Below are positions 55,743-64,000 of a stretch of 64,000 nt of DNA, piece by piece. Location of the stretch: contig NZ_JAHXRL010000011.1 of the NCBI RefSeq assembly GCF_019392245.1, positions 1-64,000 on the forward strand, given 5' to 3'. Every line of letters starts with the position of its first letter. Position 1 is the first letter of the stretch. Below the pieces are notes generated by a model that worked only from the letters and a program-made list of their open reading frames with translations, did not search any database and was not told the origin of the DNA. Origin of the DNA: Sulfitobacter sp. CW3 (GTDB taxonomy: Bacteria; Pseudomonadota; Alphaproteobacteria; Rhodobacterales; Rhodobacteraceae). Both the position numbers and the translations under genes were made by a program.

Positions 55743-56858
55743 TCAGCAAAAGACGCGTGGATTGCGCAGACCCCAGTCAGAGTACAGATCTGCGATAATC
55801 GTCCGGAATTGTTGTTCGGTCGCGCTTAGCGCCGTCCGTGCGCCGCCGATTTCGCCAAAGACCGTCGTTTCGTCGCCGATTTGCACGTCGTCCAGGTGGG
55901 TGGCGTCCACGACGATGGTGTTCATAGAAACCTTGCCCAAAACCGGTGCTATCTGGGTGCCAATCGCCACGGCGGCGTCGTCTTGCAATTCCCGCCGGAA
56001 CCCGTTCGCATATCCGATTGAAACGCAAGCAAGCCGCCGCTCCCTGTCCAATCGGCAGGCCCCGTCATAGCCGACAGTGGCCCCCTTGGGGTAATCTCCA
56101 AGGCTTACCACACGCGCCTTCAGCTCCATTGTGGTCTGGAACCCCAGCTCGGGCTTTAATATCCCGTAAAGGATCGCCCCGCAGCGGTACATATCGGTTT
56201 CTACGGGTACGTCCGCCACCAAGGTCAACGAGCTTCCGGCATGCACAAGAATGTGCGACCGATCGAGGGTGCTGTGTTCAATGATCCAAGCCACCTGTTG
56301 CTGAAACAGCTTTGACGCGCTGCGCAGGCTTTCAGGGGTGTTGTCGGGGAAATGGGTGCAGATGCCTACGATGTCATTGCCGAGCATATCCAAGATGGCA
56401 AGACAGGTTGCCCGGCCTTGTGTGGTCGAAATCTCAAGGCCATCGCGCGACATCCCCAGTGCGTTCAGCGCCAGATGGGCACGTACGGGGCGGCCCGCGT
56501 TTTTCAGGCCCCATAACTTCTCTGCGACCTCAAGCGAGCCTACTTGTTCCTCGACCTGTGCATCCAGCGCGTCCTCGATCTCGGGCGGGGTGGCGGCACG
56601 TACCCGGATCAACGTGCCGGTAAAGCCCGCGGTGCGCACGGCGTAGGCTTCGGTGTTTGAGGTGATGCCAATACAGGTAACACCCTGCGCTTGGATCAGG
56701 GGCACGACCTGTTGAATGCCGTGGCCATAGGCATCGGCCTTTAGCACCGCACAGAACCTGCGCCCTTTGGGCACCAACCCAAGGGCAAGCGCGAGGTTGT
56801 TGGATATCCTATCGCGGTGAATTTCACACCACGAGCCAGGGCATCGTTCCTGTGTCAT
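55743..56858 (-). CDS. PLP-dependent amino-acid racemase, alanine racemase family (Bsr-like, cytosolic)
   Basis: 371 aa. PLP lysine in AVLKADAYGHGIQQVVP (~residue 40), catalytic Tyr region VSIGYANGFRRELQ and GKVSMNTIVVDATHL. Several segments, AGFTGTLIRVRAATPPEIED, LALNALGMSRDGLE and ADLYSDWGLRNPRV, resemble broad-specificity racemases (Bsr) of pseudomonads rather than biosynthetic Alr. Bsr is periplasmic with a signal peptide; this protein starts directly at the domain (MTQERCPGSWCEIHRD) and should be cytosolic. ATG overlaps the stop of the M20 hydrolase (ATGA). As the last gene of the operon it probably converts D- and L-forms of the catabolised amino acid. Plain alanine racemase remains possible. 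Confidence 0.8.
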   Translation of the reverse strand: MTQERCPGSWCEIHRDRISNNLALALGLVPKGRRFCAVLKADAYGHGIQQVVPLIQAQGVTCIGITSNTEAYAVRTAGFTGTLIRVRAATPPEIEDALDAQVEEQVGSLEVAEKLWGLKNAGRPVRAHLALNALGMSRDGLEISTTQGRATCLAILDMLGNDIVGICTHFPDNTPESLRSASKLFQQQVAWIIEHSTLDRSHILVHAGSSLTLVADVPVETDMYRCGAILYGILKPELGFQTTMELKARVVSLGDYPKGATVGYDGACRLDRERRLACVSIGYANGFRRELQDDAAVAIGTQIAPVLGKVSMNTIVVDATHLDDVQIGDETTVFGEIGGARTALSATEQQFRTIIADLYSDWGLRNPRVFC

Positions 56859-58012
56859 GGTTTGGGCGGGCCAAGCAGCCGCGCAACGATGCCGCAGAAC
56901 TGGTCTGTCACAATCGGCAACAGGGCATCGGGGAAATCATAATCAGGGTTGTGCAGTTGGGGTTGGTTTTCGCCAGACCCGATATAAAGCATCGCAGCTT
57001 TTGCCCCGTCGTCACCGATGCGGCCGAAATCTTCGGACCAGCGCATGGGGGTGGCCATGTCGTTGACAGCAAACCCCAAATCCACGGCCACATCACGCGC
57101 GATTGCCGTTGCCTCGGGGTCGTTGATCACCGACCGGAATACATCGTGCCACCGAACATCTACCTTCAGCTGGCCTTTTTCATGTTCGACATGCGCCAGC
57201 GCTTCGGCGATCAGGCTGTCCATACGGTCGTTCGTCATGGTGCGCAGCGTCACGCGCAGTTCGCCATCCGCAGGGGCAATCCCAAAGCTGGGTTCGCCAA
57301 GCTTTGCATGGGTCAGGGTCGATAGGGCAAAATCATCCGCATCAATGGTGCCATGGCCAAGCGCGCCAAGCGAGGTCATCAGCCGTGCCATGGGGCCAGC
57401 GGGCGATATACCATCCTCGGGGGCTGCAGCGTGCGAGCTTTTCCCCGTCAGCAGGATTTGCATGCCGCGTGACGCGCAGTTTCCCGGCCCCGGACGCAGG
57501 CCAATCTCGCCCAAGGGGCGGCCCGGCACATTGTGATAGGCAAAGGCGTAATCGGGCCGGATTTCGGGCCAGCTTTGGTCTTTGATCACCGCTTTTGCAC
57601 CCGCGCCGGTTTCCTCGGCCGGTTGAAACAGCAAGATAACCCGCCCCGACGCAGGCCGCGTTTCCAGCGCCATGGCGACGCCAAGCATGCAGACCATATG
57701 GCCGTCATGCCCGCACAGATGCCCTTTGCCTTCGACTTGCGATTTATACGGTAGATTGGATTGCTCATGAATGGGCAGCCCGTCCAATTCGCAGCGCAAC
57801 ATAACGGTGGGGCCGGGGGCGTGGCCCTTGAATTCCGCCGCAACGCCGTGGCCGCCCAAATTTGTCCAAATCCGGTCGGGGTTCAGCGCCGTAAGCTCGG
57901 TGATGATGCGCTTGGCGGTCTCGGCCTCTTCGCCCGACAGCTCTGGCCTGCGGTGCAGTTCATGGCGAAGCTGCGTCAGATAATCGATTTGGGTCGGGGA
58001 AAGCGCTTGCAT
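56855..58012 (-). CDS. M20 family amidohydrolase (hippurate/N-acyl-amino-acid hydrolase type)
   Basis: 385 aa. RHELHRRPELSGEEAETAKR, GHLCGHDGHMVCMLGVAMAL with metal-binding His/Asp, LFQPAEETGAGAKAVI with catalytic Glu, and AYHNVPGRPLGEIGLRPGPG are signatures of M20 aminoacylase-type amidohydrolases. It hydrolyses N-acyl amino acids to acid and free amino acid. ATG 58012 has a TAGGGA 9-12 nt upstream and follows the previous stop by 8 nt. Its presence beside a second M20 enzyme suggests a substrate with two amide bonds or two different acyl forms. Confidence 0.88.
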   Translation of the reverse strand: MQALSPTQIDYLTQLRHELHRRPELSGEEAETAKRIITELTALNPDRIWTNLGGHGVAAEFKGHAPGPTVMLRCELDGLPIHEQSNLPYKSQVEGKGHLCGHDGHMVCMLGVAMALETRPASGRVILLFQPAEETGAGAKAVIKDQSWPEIRPDYAFAYHNVPGRPLGEIGLRPGPGNCASRGMQILLTGKSSHAAAPEDGISPAGPMARLMTSLGALGHGTIDADDFALSTLTHAKLGEPSFGIAPADGELRVTLRTMTNDRMDSLIAEALAHVEHEKGQLKVDVRWHDVFRSVINDPEATAIARDVAVDLGFAVNDMATPMRWSEDFGRIGDDGAKAAMLYIGSGENQPQLHNPDYDFPDALLPIVTDQFCGIVARLLGPPKP

Positions 58013-58020
58013 GATGGTCC

Positions 58021-59313
58021 CTATCGTTCTTCGGTGCCGCACCAATCGGCAATGAACAGTGCCGTCGCTTTGGTGACGCGGCGCATGCTTTCAATCTCGA
58101 CCCGTTCGTTAAAGCCGTGGATCGCCTCGGCACGGGGGCCGTAAACAAGCGCGGGGGTGTCTGCATACAGCCCAAAGAACCGCGCATCGGTGGTTGCGGT
58201 GATTGCCTCGCGCACCAGTGTCTCGCCGGTGACATCGTGGTGTGCTGTTTCCAGTGACGCGATGGCTGAAAGCGCGTTGGCGGAACTGTCTTGCGACAGG
58301 GCATACCCCTCGGCGTGAAAGCCGTGATAGACGATTTCGGGTAAGGAGTTGCTGAGAAACGCGTTTTCACGGGCTGCATCGAGGATAACCTGTTCGATCT
58401 CGGCCTTGGCGGCGTCAATCGACTGGCCCGGAAAGATTGCCATGCGCACGTCAAAGACGCTCCACGCCGGGACAGAGCTGGTCCAGTCGCCGCCTTCGAT
58501 CTTGCCGATATTCAGGTTCAGCGCGTGATCCATATGAGCATAATCATCGGGCCGGTGTTCCGCCGCGTTCCAGCGGTGTTCCATCTCGTGCAGGGCGCGG
58601 ATCAGGGGAAAGGCGGCTTCGATCGCATTGGCCCCTTGGCCTGCATAGGCGACATGTGTGGGCCGACCTTTCAAATGGACCTGAAACCAGATCACCCCAA
58701 GCTGCGCGATGGCCAGATGTTCGGAAAACGGTTCGGGGATCAGTGCGGCATCCGCAGTATAGCCGCGCGCAAGACAGGCCAGCGCGCCATTGCCGGTGCA
58801 TTCCTCTTCGACCACGGACTGATAATAAACGTCTGCGCCGGGGGCGAGGCCGCAGGCAGCAAGCGCATCAAGGGCGAACAGGTTCGAGGCCAGCCCGGCC
58901 TTCATATCACCGCCGCCGCGCCCGTAGAGCCAACCGCCTTCGATACGGGGTTCAAACGGCGGGCTGTCCCACATGTCCAGCGGGCCCGCGGGAACCACGT
59001 CGATATGCCCGTTTAATATAAGCGACCGACCTTGCTGAGTTTTTGACCGATGGGTGCCGACAACATTCACCGCGTCCTCATAGGGGCCAAGCACAGGAGA
59101 GAACCCCGGCAAGTGCTGAATTTCAGCGATATCAATCTGCCAGCGGTCAAGCTCGTAGCCGCGCTGCGTCAGTTCATCTGCCATAAAATTCTGCGCAGAT
59201 TGTTCGTTTCCGCGCGTCGATGGGTGGGCGGTAAGGTCAGACAAAAAAGCCAGTTGGCGGTCAAACGCTTCGTCGACGGCGGCACAGATGCGGTTATTCA
59301 GATCGTCTTGCAT
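58021..59313 (-). CDS. M20 family ArgE/DapE-like deacylase
   Basis: 430 aa. GRSLILNGHIDVVPAGPLDM, GGWLYGRGGGDMKAGLASNL and SVVEEECTGNGALACLARGY carry the di-zinc site and catalytic Glu of ArgE/DapE enzymes. It removes an acyl or succinyl group from an amino substrate. Only 10 bp separate it from the CoA-transferase gene upstream and 8 bp from the next. In arginine or lysine biosynthesis it would be elsewhere; the surrounding aminotransferase, transporter and CoA-transferase favour catabolism. Confidence 0.88.
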   Translation of the reverse strand: MQDDLNNRICAAVDEAFDRQLAFLSDLTAHPSTRGNEQSAQNFMADELTQRGYELDRWQIDIAEIQHLPGFSPVLGPYEDAVNVVGTHRSKTQQGRSLILNGHIDVVPAGPLDMWDSPPFEPRIEGGWLYGRGGGDMKAGLASNLFALDALAACGLAPGADVYYQSVVEEECTGNGALACLARGYTADAALIPEPFSEHLAIAQLGVIWFQVHLKGRPTHVAYAGQGANAIEAAFPLIRALHEMEHRWNAAEHRPDDYAHMDHALNLNIGKIEGGDWTSSVPAWSVFDVRMAIFPGQSIDAAKAEIEQVILDAARENAFLSNSLPEIVYHGFHAEGYALSQDSSANALSAIASLETAHHDVTGETLVREAITATTDARFFGLYADTPALVYGPRAEAIHGFNERVEIESMRRVTKATALFIADWCGTEER

Positions 59314-59323
59314 AAAGAATGCC

Positions 59324-59977
59324 TCAGAATGTGGGGAGGGGGGTATCGGGCAGGATCAGCGGTGCATCCGTGGCTTCGGCGACTTCGGCTGCGGTGATGC
59401 CTTGGGCGGTTTCAACCAGCACAAAGCCCTGCGCGCTGACGTCGATCACGGCCATGTCTGTGAATATGCGCGACACGCAGCCGTGGGCGGTCAGCGGTAG
59501 GGTGCATTTTTGCTTCAGCTTGGGGTTTCCCGCACGGTCCGTGTGGGTGGTCAGGACGATTACGCGCCGCGCCTTTTGCGCCAGTTCGATGCCGCCACCG
59601 ACACCGGGGCTGAACTTGCCGGGGATTTTCCAATTGGCCAGATCACCATTGGCGCTGACCTCAAACGCGCCAAGCATCGTCAGATCAAGCCGCCCGGACC
59701 GCACGATGGCAAAGCTATCGGCGCTGTGCATAAACGCCGAGCCGGGCAGGGTGGAGACATAGGCCCCGCCCGCATCAATCAGGTTTCTGTCAGCATCTTC
59801 TGGTGACAGCGACGGCCCAATGCCCGTCAGACCGTTCTCGGTATGCAGGCACACGGGGAAATCGGCGGGCAGATGGTTCACCACCTGTGTGGGCAGACCG
59901 ATGCCCAGATTCACCACCGTACCGGGGGTAATCTCGCGCGCGGCGCGGGCAACCATGCGTTCCCTAGCGTTGGACAA
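59324..59977 (-). CDS. 3-oxoacid CoA-transferase, subunit B
   Basis: 217 aa. REITPGTVVNLGIGLPTQVV and VCLHTENGLTGIGPSL, with the catalytic Glu in the ENGxxGxGP motif that forms the enzyme-CoA thioester, then PGSAFMHSADSFAIVRSGRL. Start: a TTG at 59977 gives MSNARERMVARAARE, matching the family N-terminus, with AAGGAAT upstream; ATG 59956 is an alternative. Overlaps subunit A by 14 bases. Confidence 0.88.
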   Translation of the reverse strand: MSNARERMVARAAREITPGTVVNLGIGLPTQVVNHLPADFPVCLHTENGLTGIGPSLSPEDADRNLIDAGGAYVSTLPGSAFMHSADSFAIVRSGRLDLTMLGAFEVSANGDLANWKIPGKFSPGVGGGIELAQKARRVIVLTTHTDRAGNPKLKQKCTLPLTAHGCVSRIFTDMAVIDVSAQGFVLVETAQGITAAEVAEATDAPLILPDTPLPTF

Positions 59978-60656
59978 CGGCGTATTCCTTAGACAATTCA
60001 CCCAAAGGGGTCACGTGATCAACAAAGACCCCTGCGCTGTGCACATCGTCAGGTGCAATCGCACCAAGGGGCACAATGCTTTCGGCTTCGACGACCACGC
60101 AGTCTGCTGCCATGGCCATCAGCGGGTTGAAGTTCCGCGCAGTTGCGGCAAAGGCGAGGTTGCCGAATGTATCGGCCCGGTCCGCGTGGATCAGGGCGAC
60201 ATCCGCGCGCAATGCGGGTTCGACCAGATAGGATACCCCTGCCATTTCAACGACCTGTTTACCCTTGGCAAGTTCAGTGCCGATCCCGATGTCACTCAGG
60301 ATCGCGCCGATCCCGGCCCCGCCTGCGCGAATACGTTCGGCGAGTATGCCCTGTGCGTTAAATTCAACCTCAATCTGACCTGTGTTCATCAGCGCAATGG
60401 CGTGGCTGTTCAGCCCCAGATGGGTTGTGATCAGCCGTGCAACCTGACCGCTTTGTAATAGATGATCGATGCCCATGCCCGGTTCGTTTGCGTCATTCTT
60501 GATCACCGTCAGATTACCTGCGCCATGTGCGACCAGGGCGTGGATCAGGGTCATGGGGGTGCCGGGCACACCAAAGCCCCCGATCATGACCGTATCGCCG
60601 TCCTTGATCCTGCCAATGGCCGTGTCCATGGCGCATGTCTTGTCCGGGAACCTCAT
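59964..60656 (-). CDS. 3-oxoacid CoA-transferase, subunit A
   Basis: 230 aa. DGDTVMIGGFGVPGTPMTLI is the glycine-rich CoA-binding motif; GTELAKGKQVVEMAGVSYLV and FVDHVTPLGELSKEYAVVQ are further family signatures. With subunit B it moves CoA from succinyl-CoA or another acyl-CoA to a 3-oxo- or related acid. ATG overlaps the aminotransferase stop (ATGA). It places CoA activation right after transamination in the pathway. The specific acid is unknown. Confidence 0.9.
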   Translation of the reverse strand: MRFPDKTCAMDTAIGRIKDGDTVMIGGFGVPGTPMTLIHALVAHGAGNLTVIKNDANEPGMGIDHLLQSGQVARLITTHLGLNSHAIALMNTGQIEVEFNAQGILAERIRAGGAGIGAILSDIGIGTELAKGKQVVEMAGVSYLVEPALRADVALIHADRADTFGNLAFAATARNFNPLMAMAADCVVVEAESIVPLGAIAPDDVHSAGVFVDHVTPLGELSKEYAVVQR

Positions 60657-62005
60657 GCGGCGTGCTCTATCGGTAGGCCGGTCTCGGCCGCGAAGGCATC
60701 CAGCGCGTCGCGCAGGATAACCATCATTTCGCTAATTTGCGCCTTTGTGATGATCAGTGGCGGGGCCAAAAGGAAATGATCCCCCGCCGTTCCGCCCCGC
60801 GTGCGGCGCGAATAGATGATCAAACCGCGCGCATAGGCCAGCTCGACCAGCCGGTCATAGGCGTTAAGCGCGGGATCAAGGGGTTCCATGGTGGTGCGGT
60901 CCGACACAAATTCAAAGGCGGTCAGCAGCCCCTTGCCGCGCACATCCCCGATAAAGGGATACCGGTCCATCAACGCGCGCAATTCGCCCATCAGGACCTC
61001 GCCCATCTTGGCGGCGTTTTCGATCAAGCCCTGATCTTCCATTTCCTCGAGCACAGCGAGCCCGGCAGAGCAGGCCAATGGATTGCCAGCATAGGTGAAC
61101 CCGTGTTGGAACCCGCCCGCATCCAGAACCGGTTCCACGATGTGTGCCCCAGCGATGATCGCGCCAAGCGGGGCGTAGCCTGCGCCAAACCCCTTGGACA
61201 TGGCAACAATGTCTGGGGTGATGCCCCAATGTTCGGCCGCAAGGAATTTACCCGTGCGGCCCGCGCCGGTCATGACCTCGTCATAGATCAGCAGCACGCC
61301 GTACTCGTCGCAAATCTCGCGGATGCGCCCGTAATAGCTGTCTGGTGCGACCAAGGCACCGGTCGAGGCACCGCCAACCGGTTCCATCACAAAGGCCAGC
61401 ACGTTTTCGGGCCCTTCCTCCAATATCCTGTCGCGCAGCAATTCGGCGTATTTCAGGCCGCGCTGTTCGTCGGTCAGGTTGTCGCGATCCAGATAGGTGG
61501 CAGGCGCGTCGATTTTGGGCATGCCTTCCATCATGGGGGCAAAGGGCGCGCGCAAGGGGTCATACCCCGTAAGATCAAGCGCCCCAAGGGTGCAGCCGTG
61601 ATAGGATGGAAACCGCGAAATGACCCTGTGCCGGTTGGGCTGCCCCTGAGTGAGGGCATATTGGCGCGCAAGCTTTACCGCGCTTTCAACGGCCTCGGAC
61701 CCGCCAGAGACAAAGAACACGCGGTCCAGACCATCAGGGGTCATCGCAACAGTCTTGGCGGCCAGATCCTCTGACGGGTGGGTACGGAAATGCAGCCGGT
61801 AGCCAAAGGTCGCCTTGTCCATCTGGGCTTTGATCTTGGCCAGAACGCGGGGGTTGGAGTGGCCAATGTTCGACACCATCGCGCCTGACGATCCGTCGAT
61901 ATAACGTTTGCCGTCTTCATCGAAGAGATAGATTCCCTCGCCATAATCCAGAAAGGGGCGGGGATTGCGTGACTGGTAAAACAGATAAGAGGGCGCGTCG
62001 GTCAT
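60653..62005 (-). CDS. Class III aminotransferase (omega-amino-acid type)
   Basis: 450 aa. [60 protein letters not shown] with PLP Asp, and [20 protein letters not shown] with the PLP Lys. Group III aminotransferases act on omega-amino groups, amines and some beta-amino acids, with pyruvate or 2-oxoglutarate as acceptor. Start overlaps the upstream ATPase stop by 4 nt. The immediate CoA-transferase suggests the product is an oxo acid that is then CoA-activated, as in beta-amino-acid catabolism. Confidence 0.92.
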   Translation of the reverse strand: MTDAPSYLFYQSRNPRPFLDYGEGIYLFDEDGKRYIDGSSGAMVSNIGHSNPRVLAKIKAQMDKATFGYRLHFRTHPSEDLAAKTVAMTPDGLDRVFFVSGGSEAVESAVKLARQYALTQGQPNRHRVISRFPSYHGCTLGALDLTGYDPLRAPFAPMMEGMPKIDAPATYLDRDNLTDEQRGLKYAELLRDRILEEGPENVLAFVMEPVGGASTGALVAPDSYYGRIREICDEYGVLLIYDEVMTGAGRTGKFLAAEHWGITPDIVAMSKGFGAGYAPLGAIIAGAHIVEPVLDAGGFQHGFTYAGNPLACSAGLAVLEEMEDQGLIENAAKMGEVLMGELRALMDRYPFIGDVRGKGLLTAFEFVSDRTTMEPLDPALNAYDRLVELAYARGLIIYSRRTRGGTAGDHFLLAPPLIITKAQISEMMVILRDALDAFAAETGLPIEHAA

Positions 62006-62772
62006 TTCGTTGCCCCAAGATGTTTACCCAAGAATTCACGCGTGCGCGCTTTGGAGGGGTTTTTGAACAGAACCTCGGGCGGGCCTTCTTCGACGACCAC
62101 ACCTTGATCCATAAACAACACACGATCACAGACAGAGGCGGCAAAATCCATTTCATGGGTGACGATGATCATCGTCATGTCCTCTTCGGCCAGCTTTTTC
62201 ATGACCTGGTTCACCTCGTCCACCAGTTCGGGGTCCAGCGCCGATGTGGCCTCGTCAAACAGCATCAACTTGGGGTGCATCGCCAGCGCGCGGGCAATGG
62301 CAACGCGCTGTTTCTGACCACCTGACAACTGCGAAGGATAATAATCGATCCGCTCAAGCATGCCGACCTTATCAAGCTGCTCTTCGGCCAGCTTATCTGC
62401 GGCTTCCTTGGACAATCCCTTGAGCATCTTCGGGGCCATGGAGACGTTATCGCGGGCGGTCATATGCGGGAACAGGTTAAAGTGTTGAAACACCATGCCG
62501 ATCTGCTGGCGCATCTCGTTGATGTGCTTTTCATATTGCCGGTGTGGCAGCTTTTTGTTGACCTGAACGCCGTCCAGCCAAATCTCACCTTTGGTCAATG
62601 GATCAAGATCGTTGATGGCCCGCAAAAGCGTGGATTTCCCCGAACCCGACGGCCCGATGATGGCGACGATCTGCCCGCGTTCTACTGTCAGGCTGATGTC
62701 TTTGAGAACCTCAAGGTTGCCATATGATTTTTGCGCGTGACGGATGTCTACGAAGTCTTTTTTATCGGTCAT
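62002..62772 (-). CDS. Polar amino-acid ABC transporter ATP-binding protein (GlnQ/HisP-type)
   Basis: 256 aa. Walker [21 protein letters not shown], signature [20 protein letters not shown], Walker [20 protein letters not shown] and the His of [18 protein letters not shown]. The PAAT-family features match the neighbouring HisM-type permeases. It energises uptake of polar or cyclic amino acids. 17 bp after the permease stop. The substrate-binding protein is not in the window and is probably encoded upstream of the partial permease. Confidence 0.95.
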   Translation of the reverse strand: MTDKKDFVDIRHAQKSYGNLEVLKDISLTVERGQIVAIIGPSGSGKSTLLRAINDLDPLTKGEIWLDGVQVNKKLPHRQYEKHINEMRQQIGMVFQHFNLFPHMTARDNVSMAPKMLKGLSKEAADKLAEEQLDKVGMLERIDYYPSQLSGGQKQRVAIARALAMHPKLMLFDEATSALDPELVDEVNQVMKKLAEEDMTMIIVTHEMDFAASVCDRVLFMDQGVVVEEGPPEVLFKNPSKARTREFLGKHLGATK

Positions 62773-62789
62773 AGTTTTGGCCTTGTGGA

Positions 62790-63446
62790 TCAGCGGGAAT
62801 GCGAAATGCGGCGTTCGATTTTACGCTGCACCCATTCCATGCAAAGGTTGATGACATAGTAGAATGCCGCGGCAAGAATGTAGAATTCGAAGGGGCGGTA
62901 GGTTTTGCCGATCACGCGCTGGGCCGACAGCGTCAGCTCGCTTACCCCGATCACCGACACCAAGGCGCTGTCTTTCAGTAGCGCGATCATATTGTTGCCA
63001 ATCGGGGGGATCACGGCCCGCACGGCCTGCGGGATCACGACTTTGCGCAACGCCTGACCACGGCTTAGACCGACGGTGCGTGCGGCCTCCATCTGGCCCT
63101 TGTCGACGGACAAGATGGCGGTCTGGATCAGTTCGGAATTATAGACGGCAAAGTGCAGCCCCAGCCCGATGACCCCGGCCACAAAGGCGGGCAGATCAAT
63201 GCCGATTTGCACCAACCCGAAATAGATCAGGAAAAGTTGCAGCAGCAGCGGCGTCCCCATGAAAACCCATGCAACCAGGCGAAACGGTTGCCGGATGATC
63301 CATGGCGCATAGAGCGCGATCACCGCAAAGACGATGCCACCAAAGAAACTGATGATCGCGGCGACAACGGTGATGCCGATTGTCCAGGCACACCCCAGCA
63401 GGATGATGTCCAGGTGCTTGGGAATAATCGAAAAATCTAGGCCCAT
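62790..63446 (-). CDS. Polar amino-acid ABC transporter permease
   Basis: 218 aa with five hydrophobic segments and the HisM-type EAA loop: [60 protein letters not shown] carries the typical PLLxQ motif. Forms a heterodimer or homodimeric pore with the partial permease upstream. GTATT-type spacing of 18 bp to the next gene. Substrate unknown. Confidence 0.94.
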   Translation of the reverse strand: MGLDFSIIPKHLDIILLGCAWTIGITVVAAIISFFGGIVFAVIALYAPWIIRQPFRLVAWVFMGTPLLLQLFLIYFGLVQIGIDLPAFVAGVIGLGLHFAVYNSELIQTAILSVDKGQMEAARTVGLSRGQALRKVVIPQAVRAVIPPIGNNMIALLKDSALVSVIGVSELTLSAQRVIGKTYRPFEFYILAAAFYYVINLCMEWVQRKIERRISHSR

Positions 63447-63464
63447 CTGGTTTTCCTATTCCTA

Positions 63465-64000
63465 TCAGGTGATCTGTACTTTGCGGTCCAGCCAGGTAAC
63501 GCCCCGGCCGACGACATAGATGATGATCATGTAAAGAACCCCTGCGAGCAGGAACATTTCAAAGGGCTTGTAGGTCGATCCGATATAGCGCTGCGCCGTG
63601 TAGGTCAGTTCAATCACCGAGATCGCGGCCACCAGCGCTGTCGCCTTAATCAGCATGTTCAGATTAACCCCAAGCGGGCGGACCATCAGCCTTGCGGCTT
63701 GCGGAAGGATGATTTTATACATGGCCTGCCAGTTGCTTAGGCCCAAGGTGCGGGCGGCCTCGCGTTGGCCCTTGTCGATCGAAATGATCGCGCCGCGGAT
63801 TGTTTCGGTCATATACGCGCCTGCATTGACGCCCAGCCCGATTACCCCAGCCTCAAACGCGTCAAGCTGGATGCCGATTTGTGGCCCGCCAAAGTACAGG
63901 ATGAAAAGCTGGATCAGCGCCGGCGTACCGCGAAACACGCTGACGTAAGCCGCGCCCAGAAAACGGATAAAGGCAAAGCGGGACAAACGGGCGGCAACGC
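63465..64000 (-). CDS. Polar amino-acid ABC transporter permease (5' end beyond window)
   Basis: The reading frame runs through the window edge, so the start and probably 30-50 residues are missing. SVFRGTPALIQLFILYFGGP and SIDKGQREAARTLGLSNWQA, YKIILPQAARLMVRPLGVNL show a HisQ/HisM-type permease paired with the following gene. First visible gene of the catabolic operon. Confidence 0.93.
   Translation of the reverse strand, partial: VAARLSRFAFIRFLGAAYVSVFRGTPALIQLFILYFGGPQIGIQLDAFEAGVIGLGVNAGAYMTETIRGAIISIDKGQREAARTLGLSNWQAMYKIILPQAARLMVRPLGVNLNMLIKATALVAAISVIELTYTAQRYIGSTYKPFEMFLLAGVLYMIIIYVVGRGVTWLDRKVQIT

Overview
The window looks like chromosomal DNA from a marine Rhodobacterales (Roseobacter-group) alphaproteobacterium. 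This rests on the moderately high GC, the heterotetrameric sarcosine oxidase operon, System I cytochrome c maturation genes (ccmABCDG plus a distant ccmI), TSUP exporters, Hint-domain proteins, the glnB-glnA pair and the tailless amino-acid catabolic operon. Species was inferred from gene content only; no search was run.

Layout. 1-8.2 kb: the end of an autotransporter-like barrel, then an iron/heme locus. A minus-strand pair encodes a hemoglobin/heme-type TonB receptor and, 6 nt downstream, an unusual fusion of an SbmA/Rv1819c-like ABC transporter with a ChaN-type heme-binding domain. Divergent from it lie a short HemS-like heme carrier and a DUF2218-SIP flavin reductase. No periplasmic heme-binding protein or HmuU/V permease is visible, so the fusion could be the inner-membrane step. 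8.2-13.5 kb is gene-poor accessory DNA: an aspartate-type racemase, a Hint protein, a decayed intradiol dioxygenase fragment and an AT-rich orphan secreted protein. 13.5-17.8 kb holds housekeeping genes (dusA, TSUP, ruvX, ccmI). 18-23.7 kb is soxB-D-A-G (sarcosine oxidase), interrupted by a small membrane-protein gene with its own terminator. 23.9-30.5 kb has sodB, a Host_attach protein, a LOG-family protein, a LysM protein, an Atm1-type exporter and a Bcr/CflA efflux pump. 30.5-35.5 kb is an RND pump with its adaptor. 35.8-39.4 kb is the conserved yfgM-like/bamB/der block. 40-43 kb has serS and a membrane-anchored pentapeptide-repeat protein with near-identical 30-bp repeats. 43-50 kb is yajC-secD-secF followed by ccmABCDG. 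50-54.3 kb has a DUF3445 protein, a glyoxalase-like protein, a lytic transglycosylase and glnB-glnA with an NtrC-like site upstream. 54.7-55.4 kb has a degenerate Hint protein and tRNA-Leu.

55.7-64 kb is a single tightly packed minus-strand operon: polar amino-acid ABC importer, class III aminotransferase, two-subunit CoA-transferase, two M20 deacylases and a Bsr-like amino-acid racemase. Together these suggest uptake, deacylation, racemisation, deamination and CoA activation of an unidentified acylated or D-configured amino compound.

The best candidates for a poorly described system are the TonB / ABC-ChaN / HemS-like / SIP module and the 55.7-64 kb catabolic operon.
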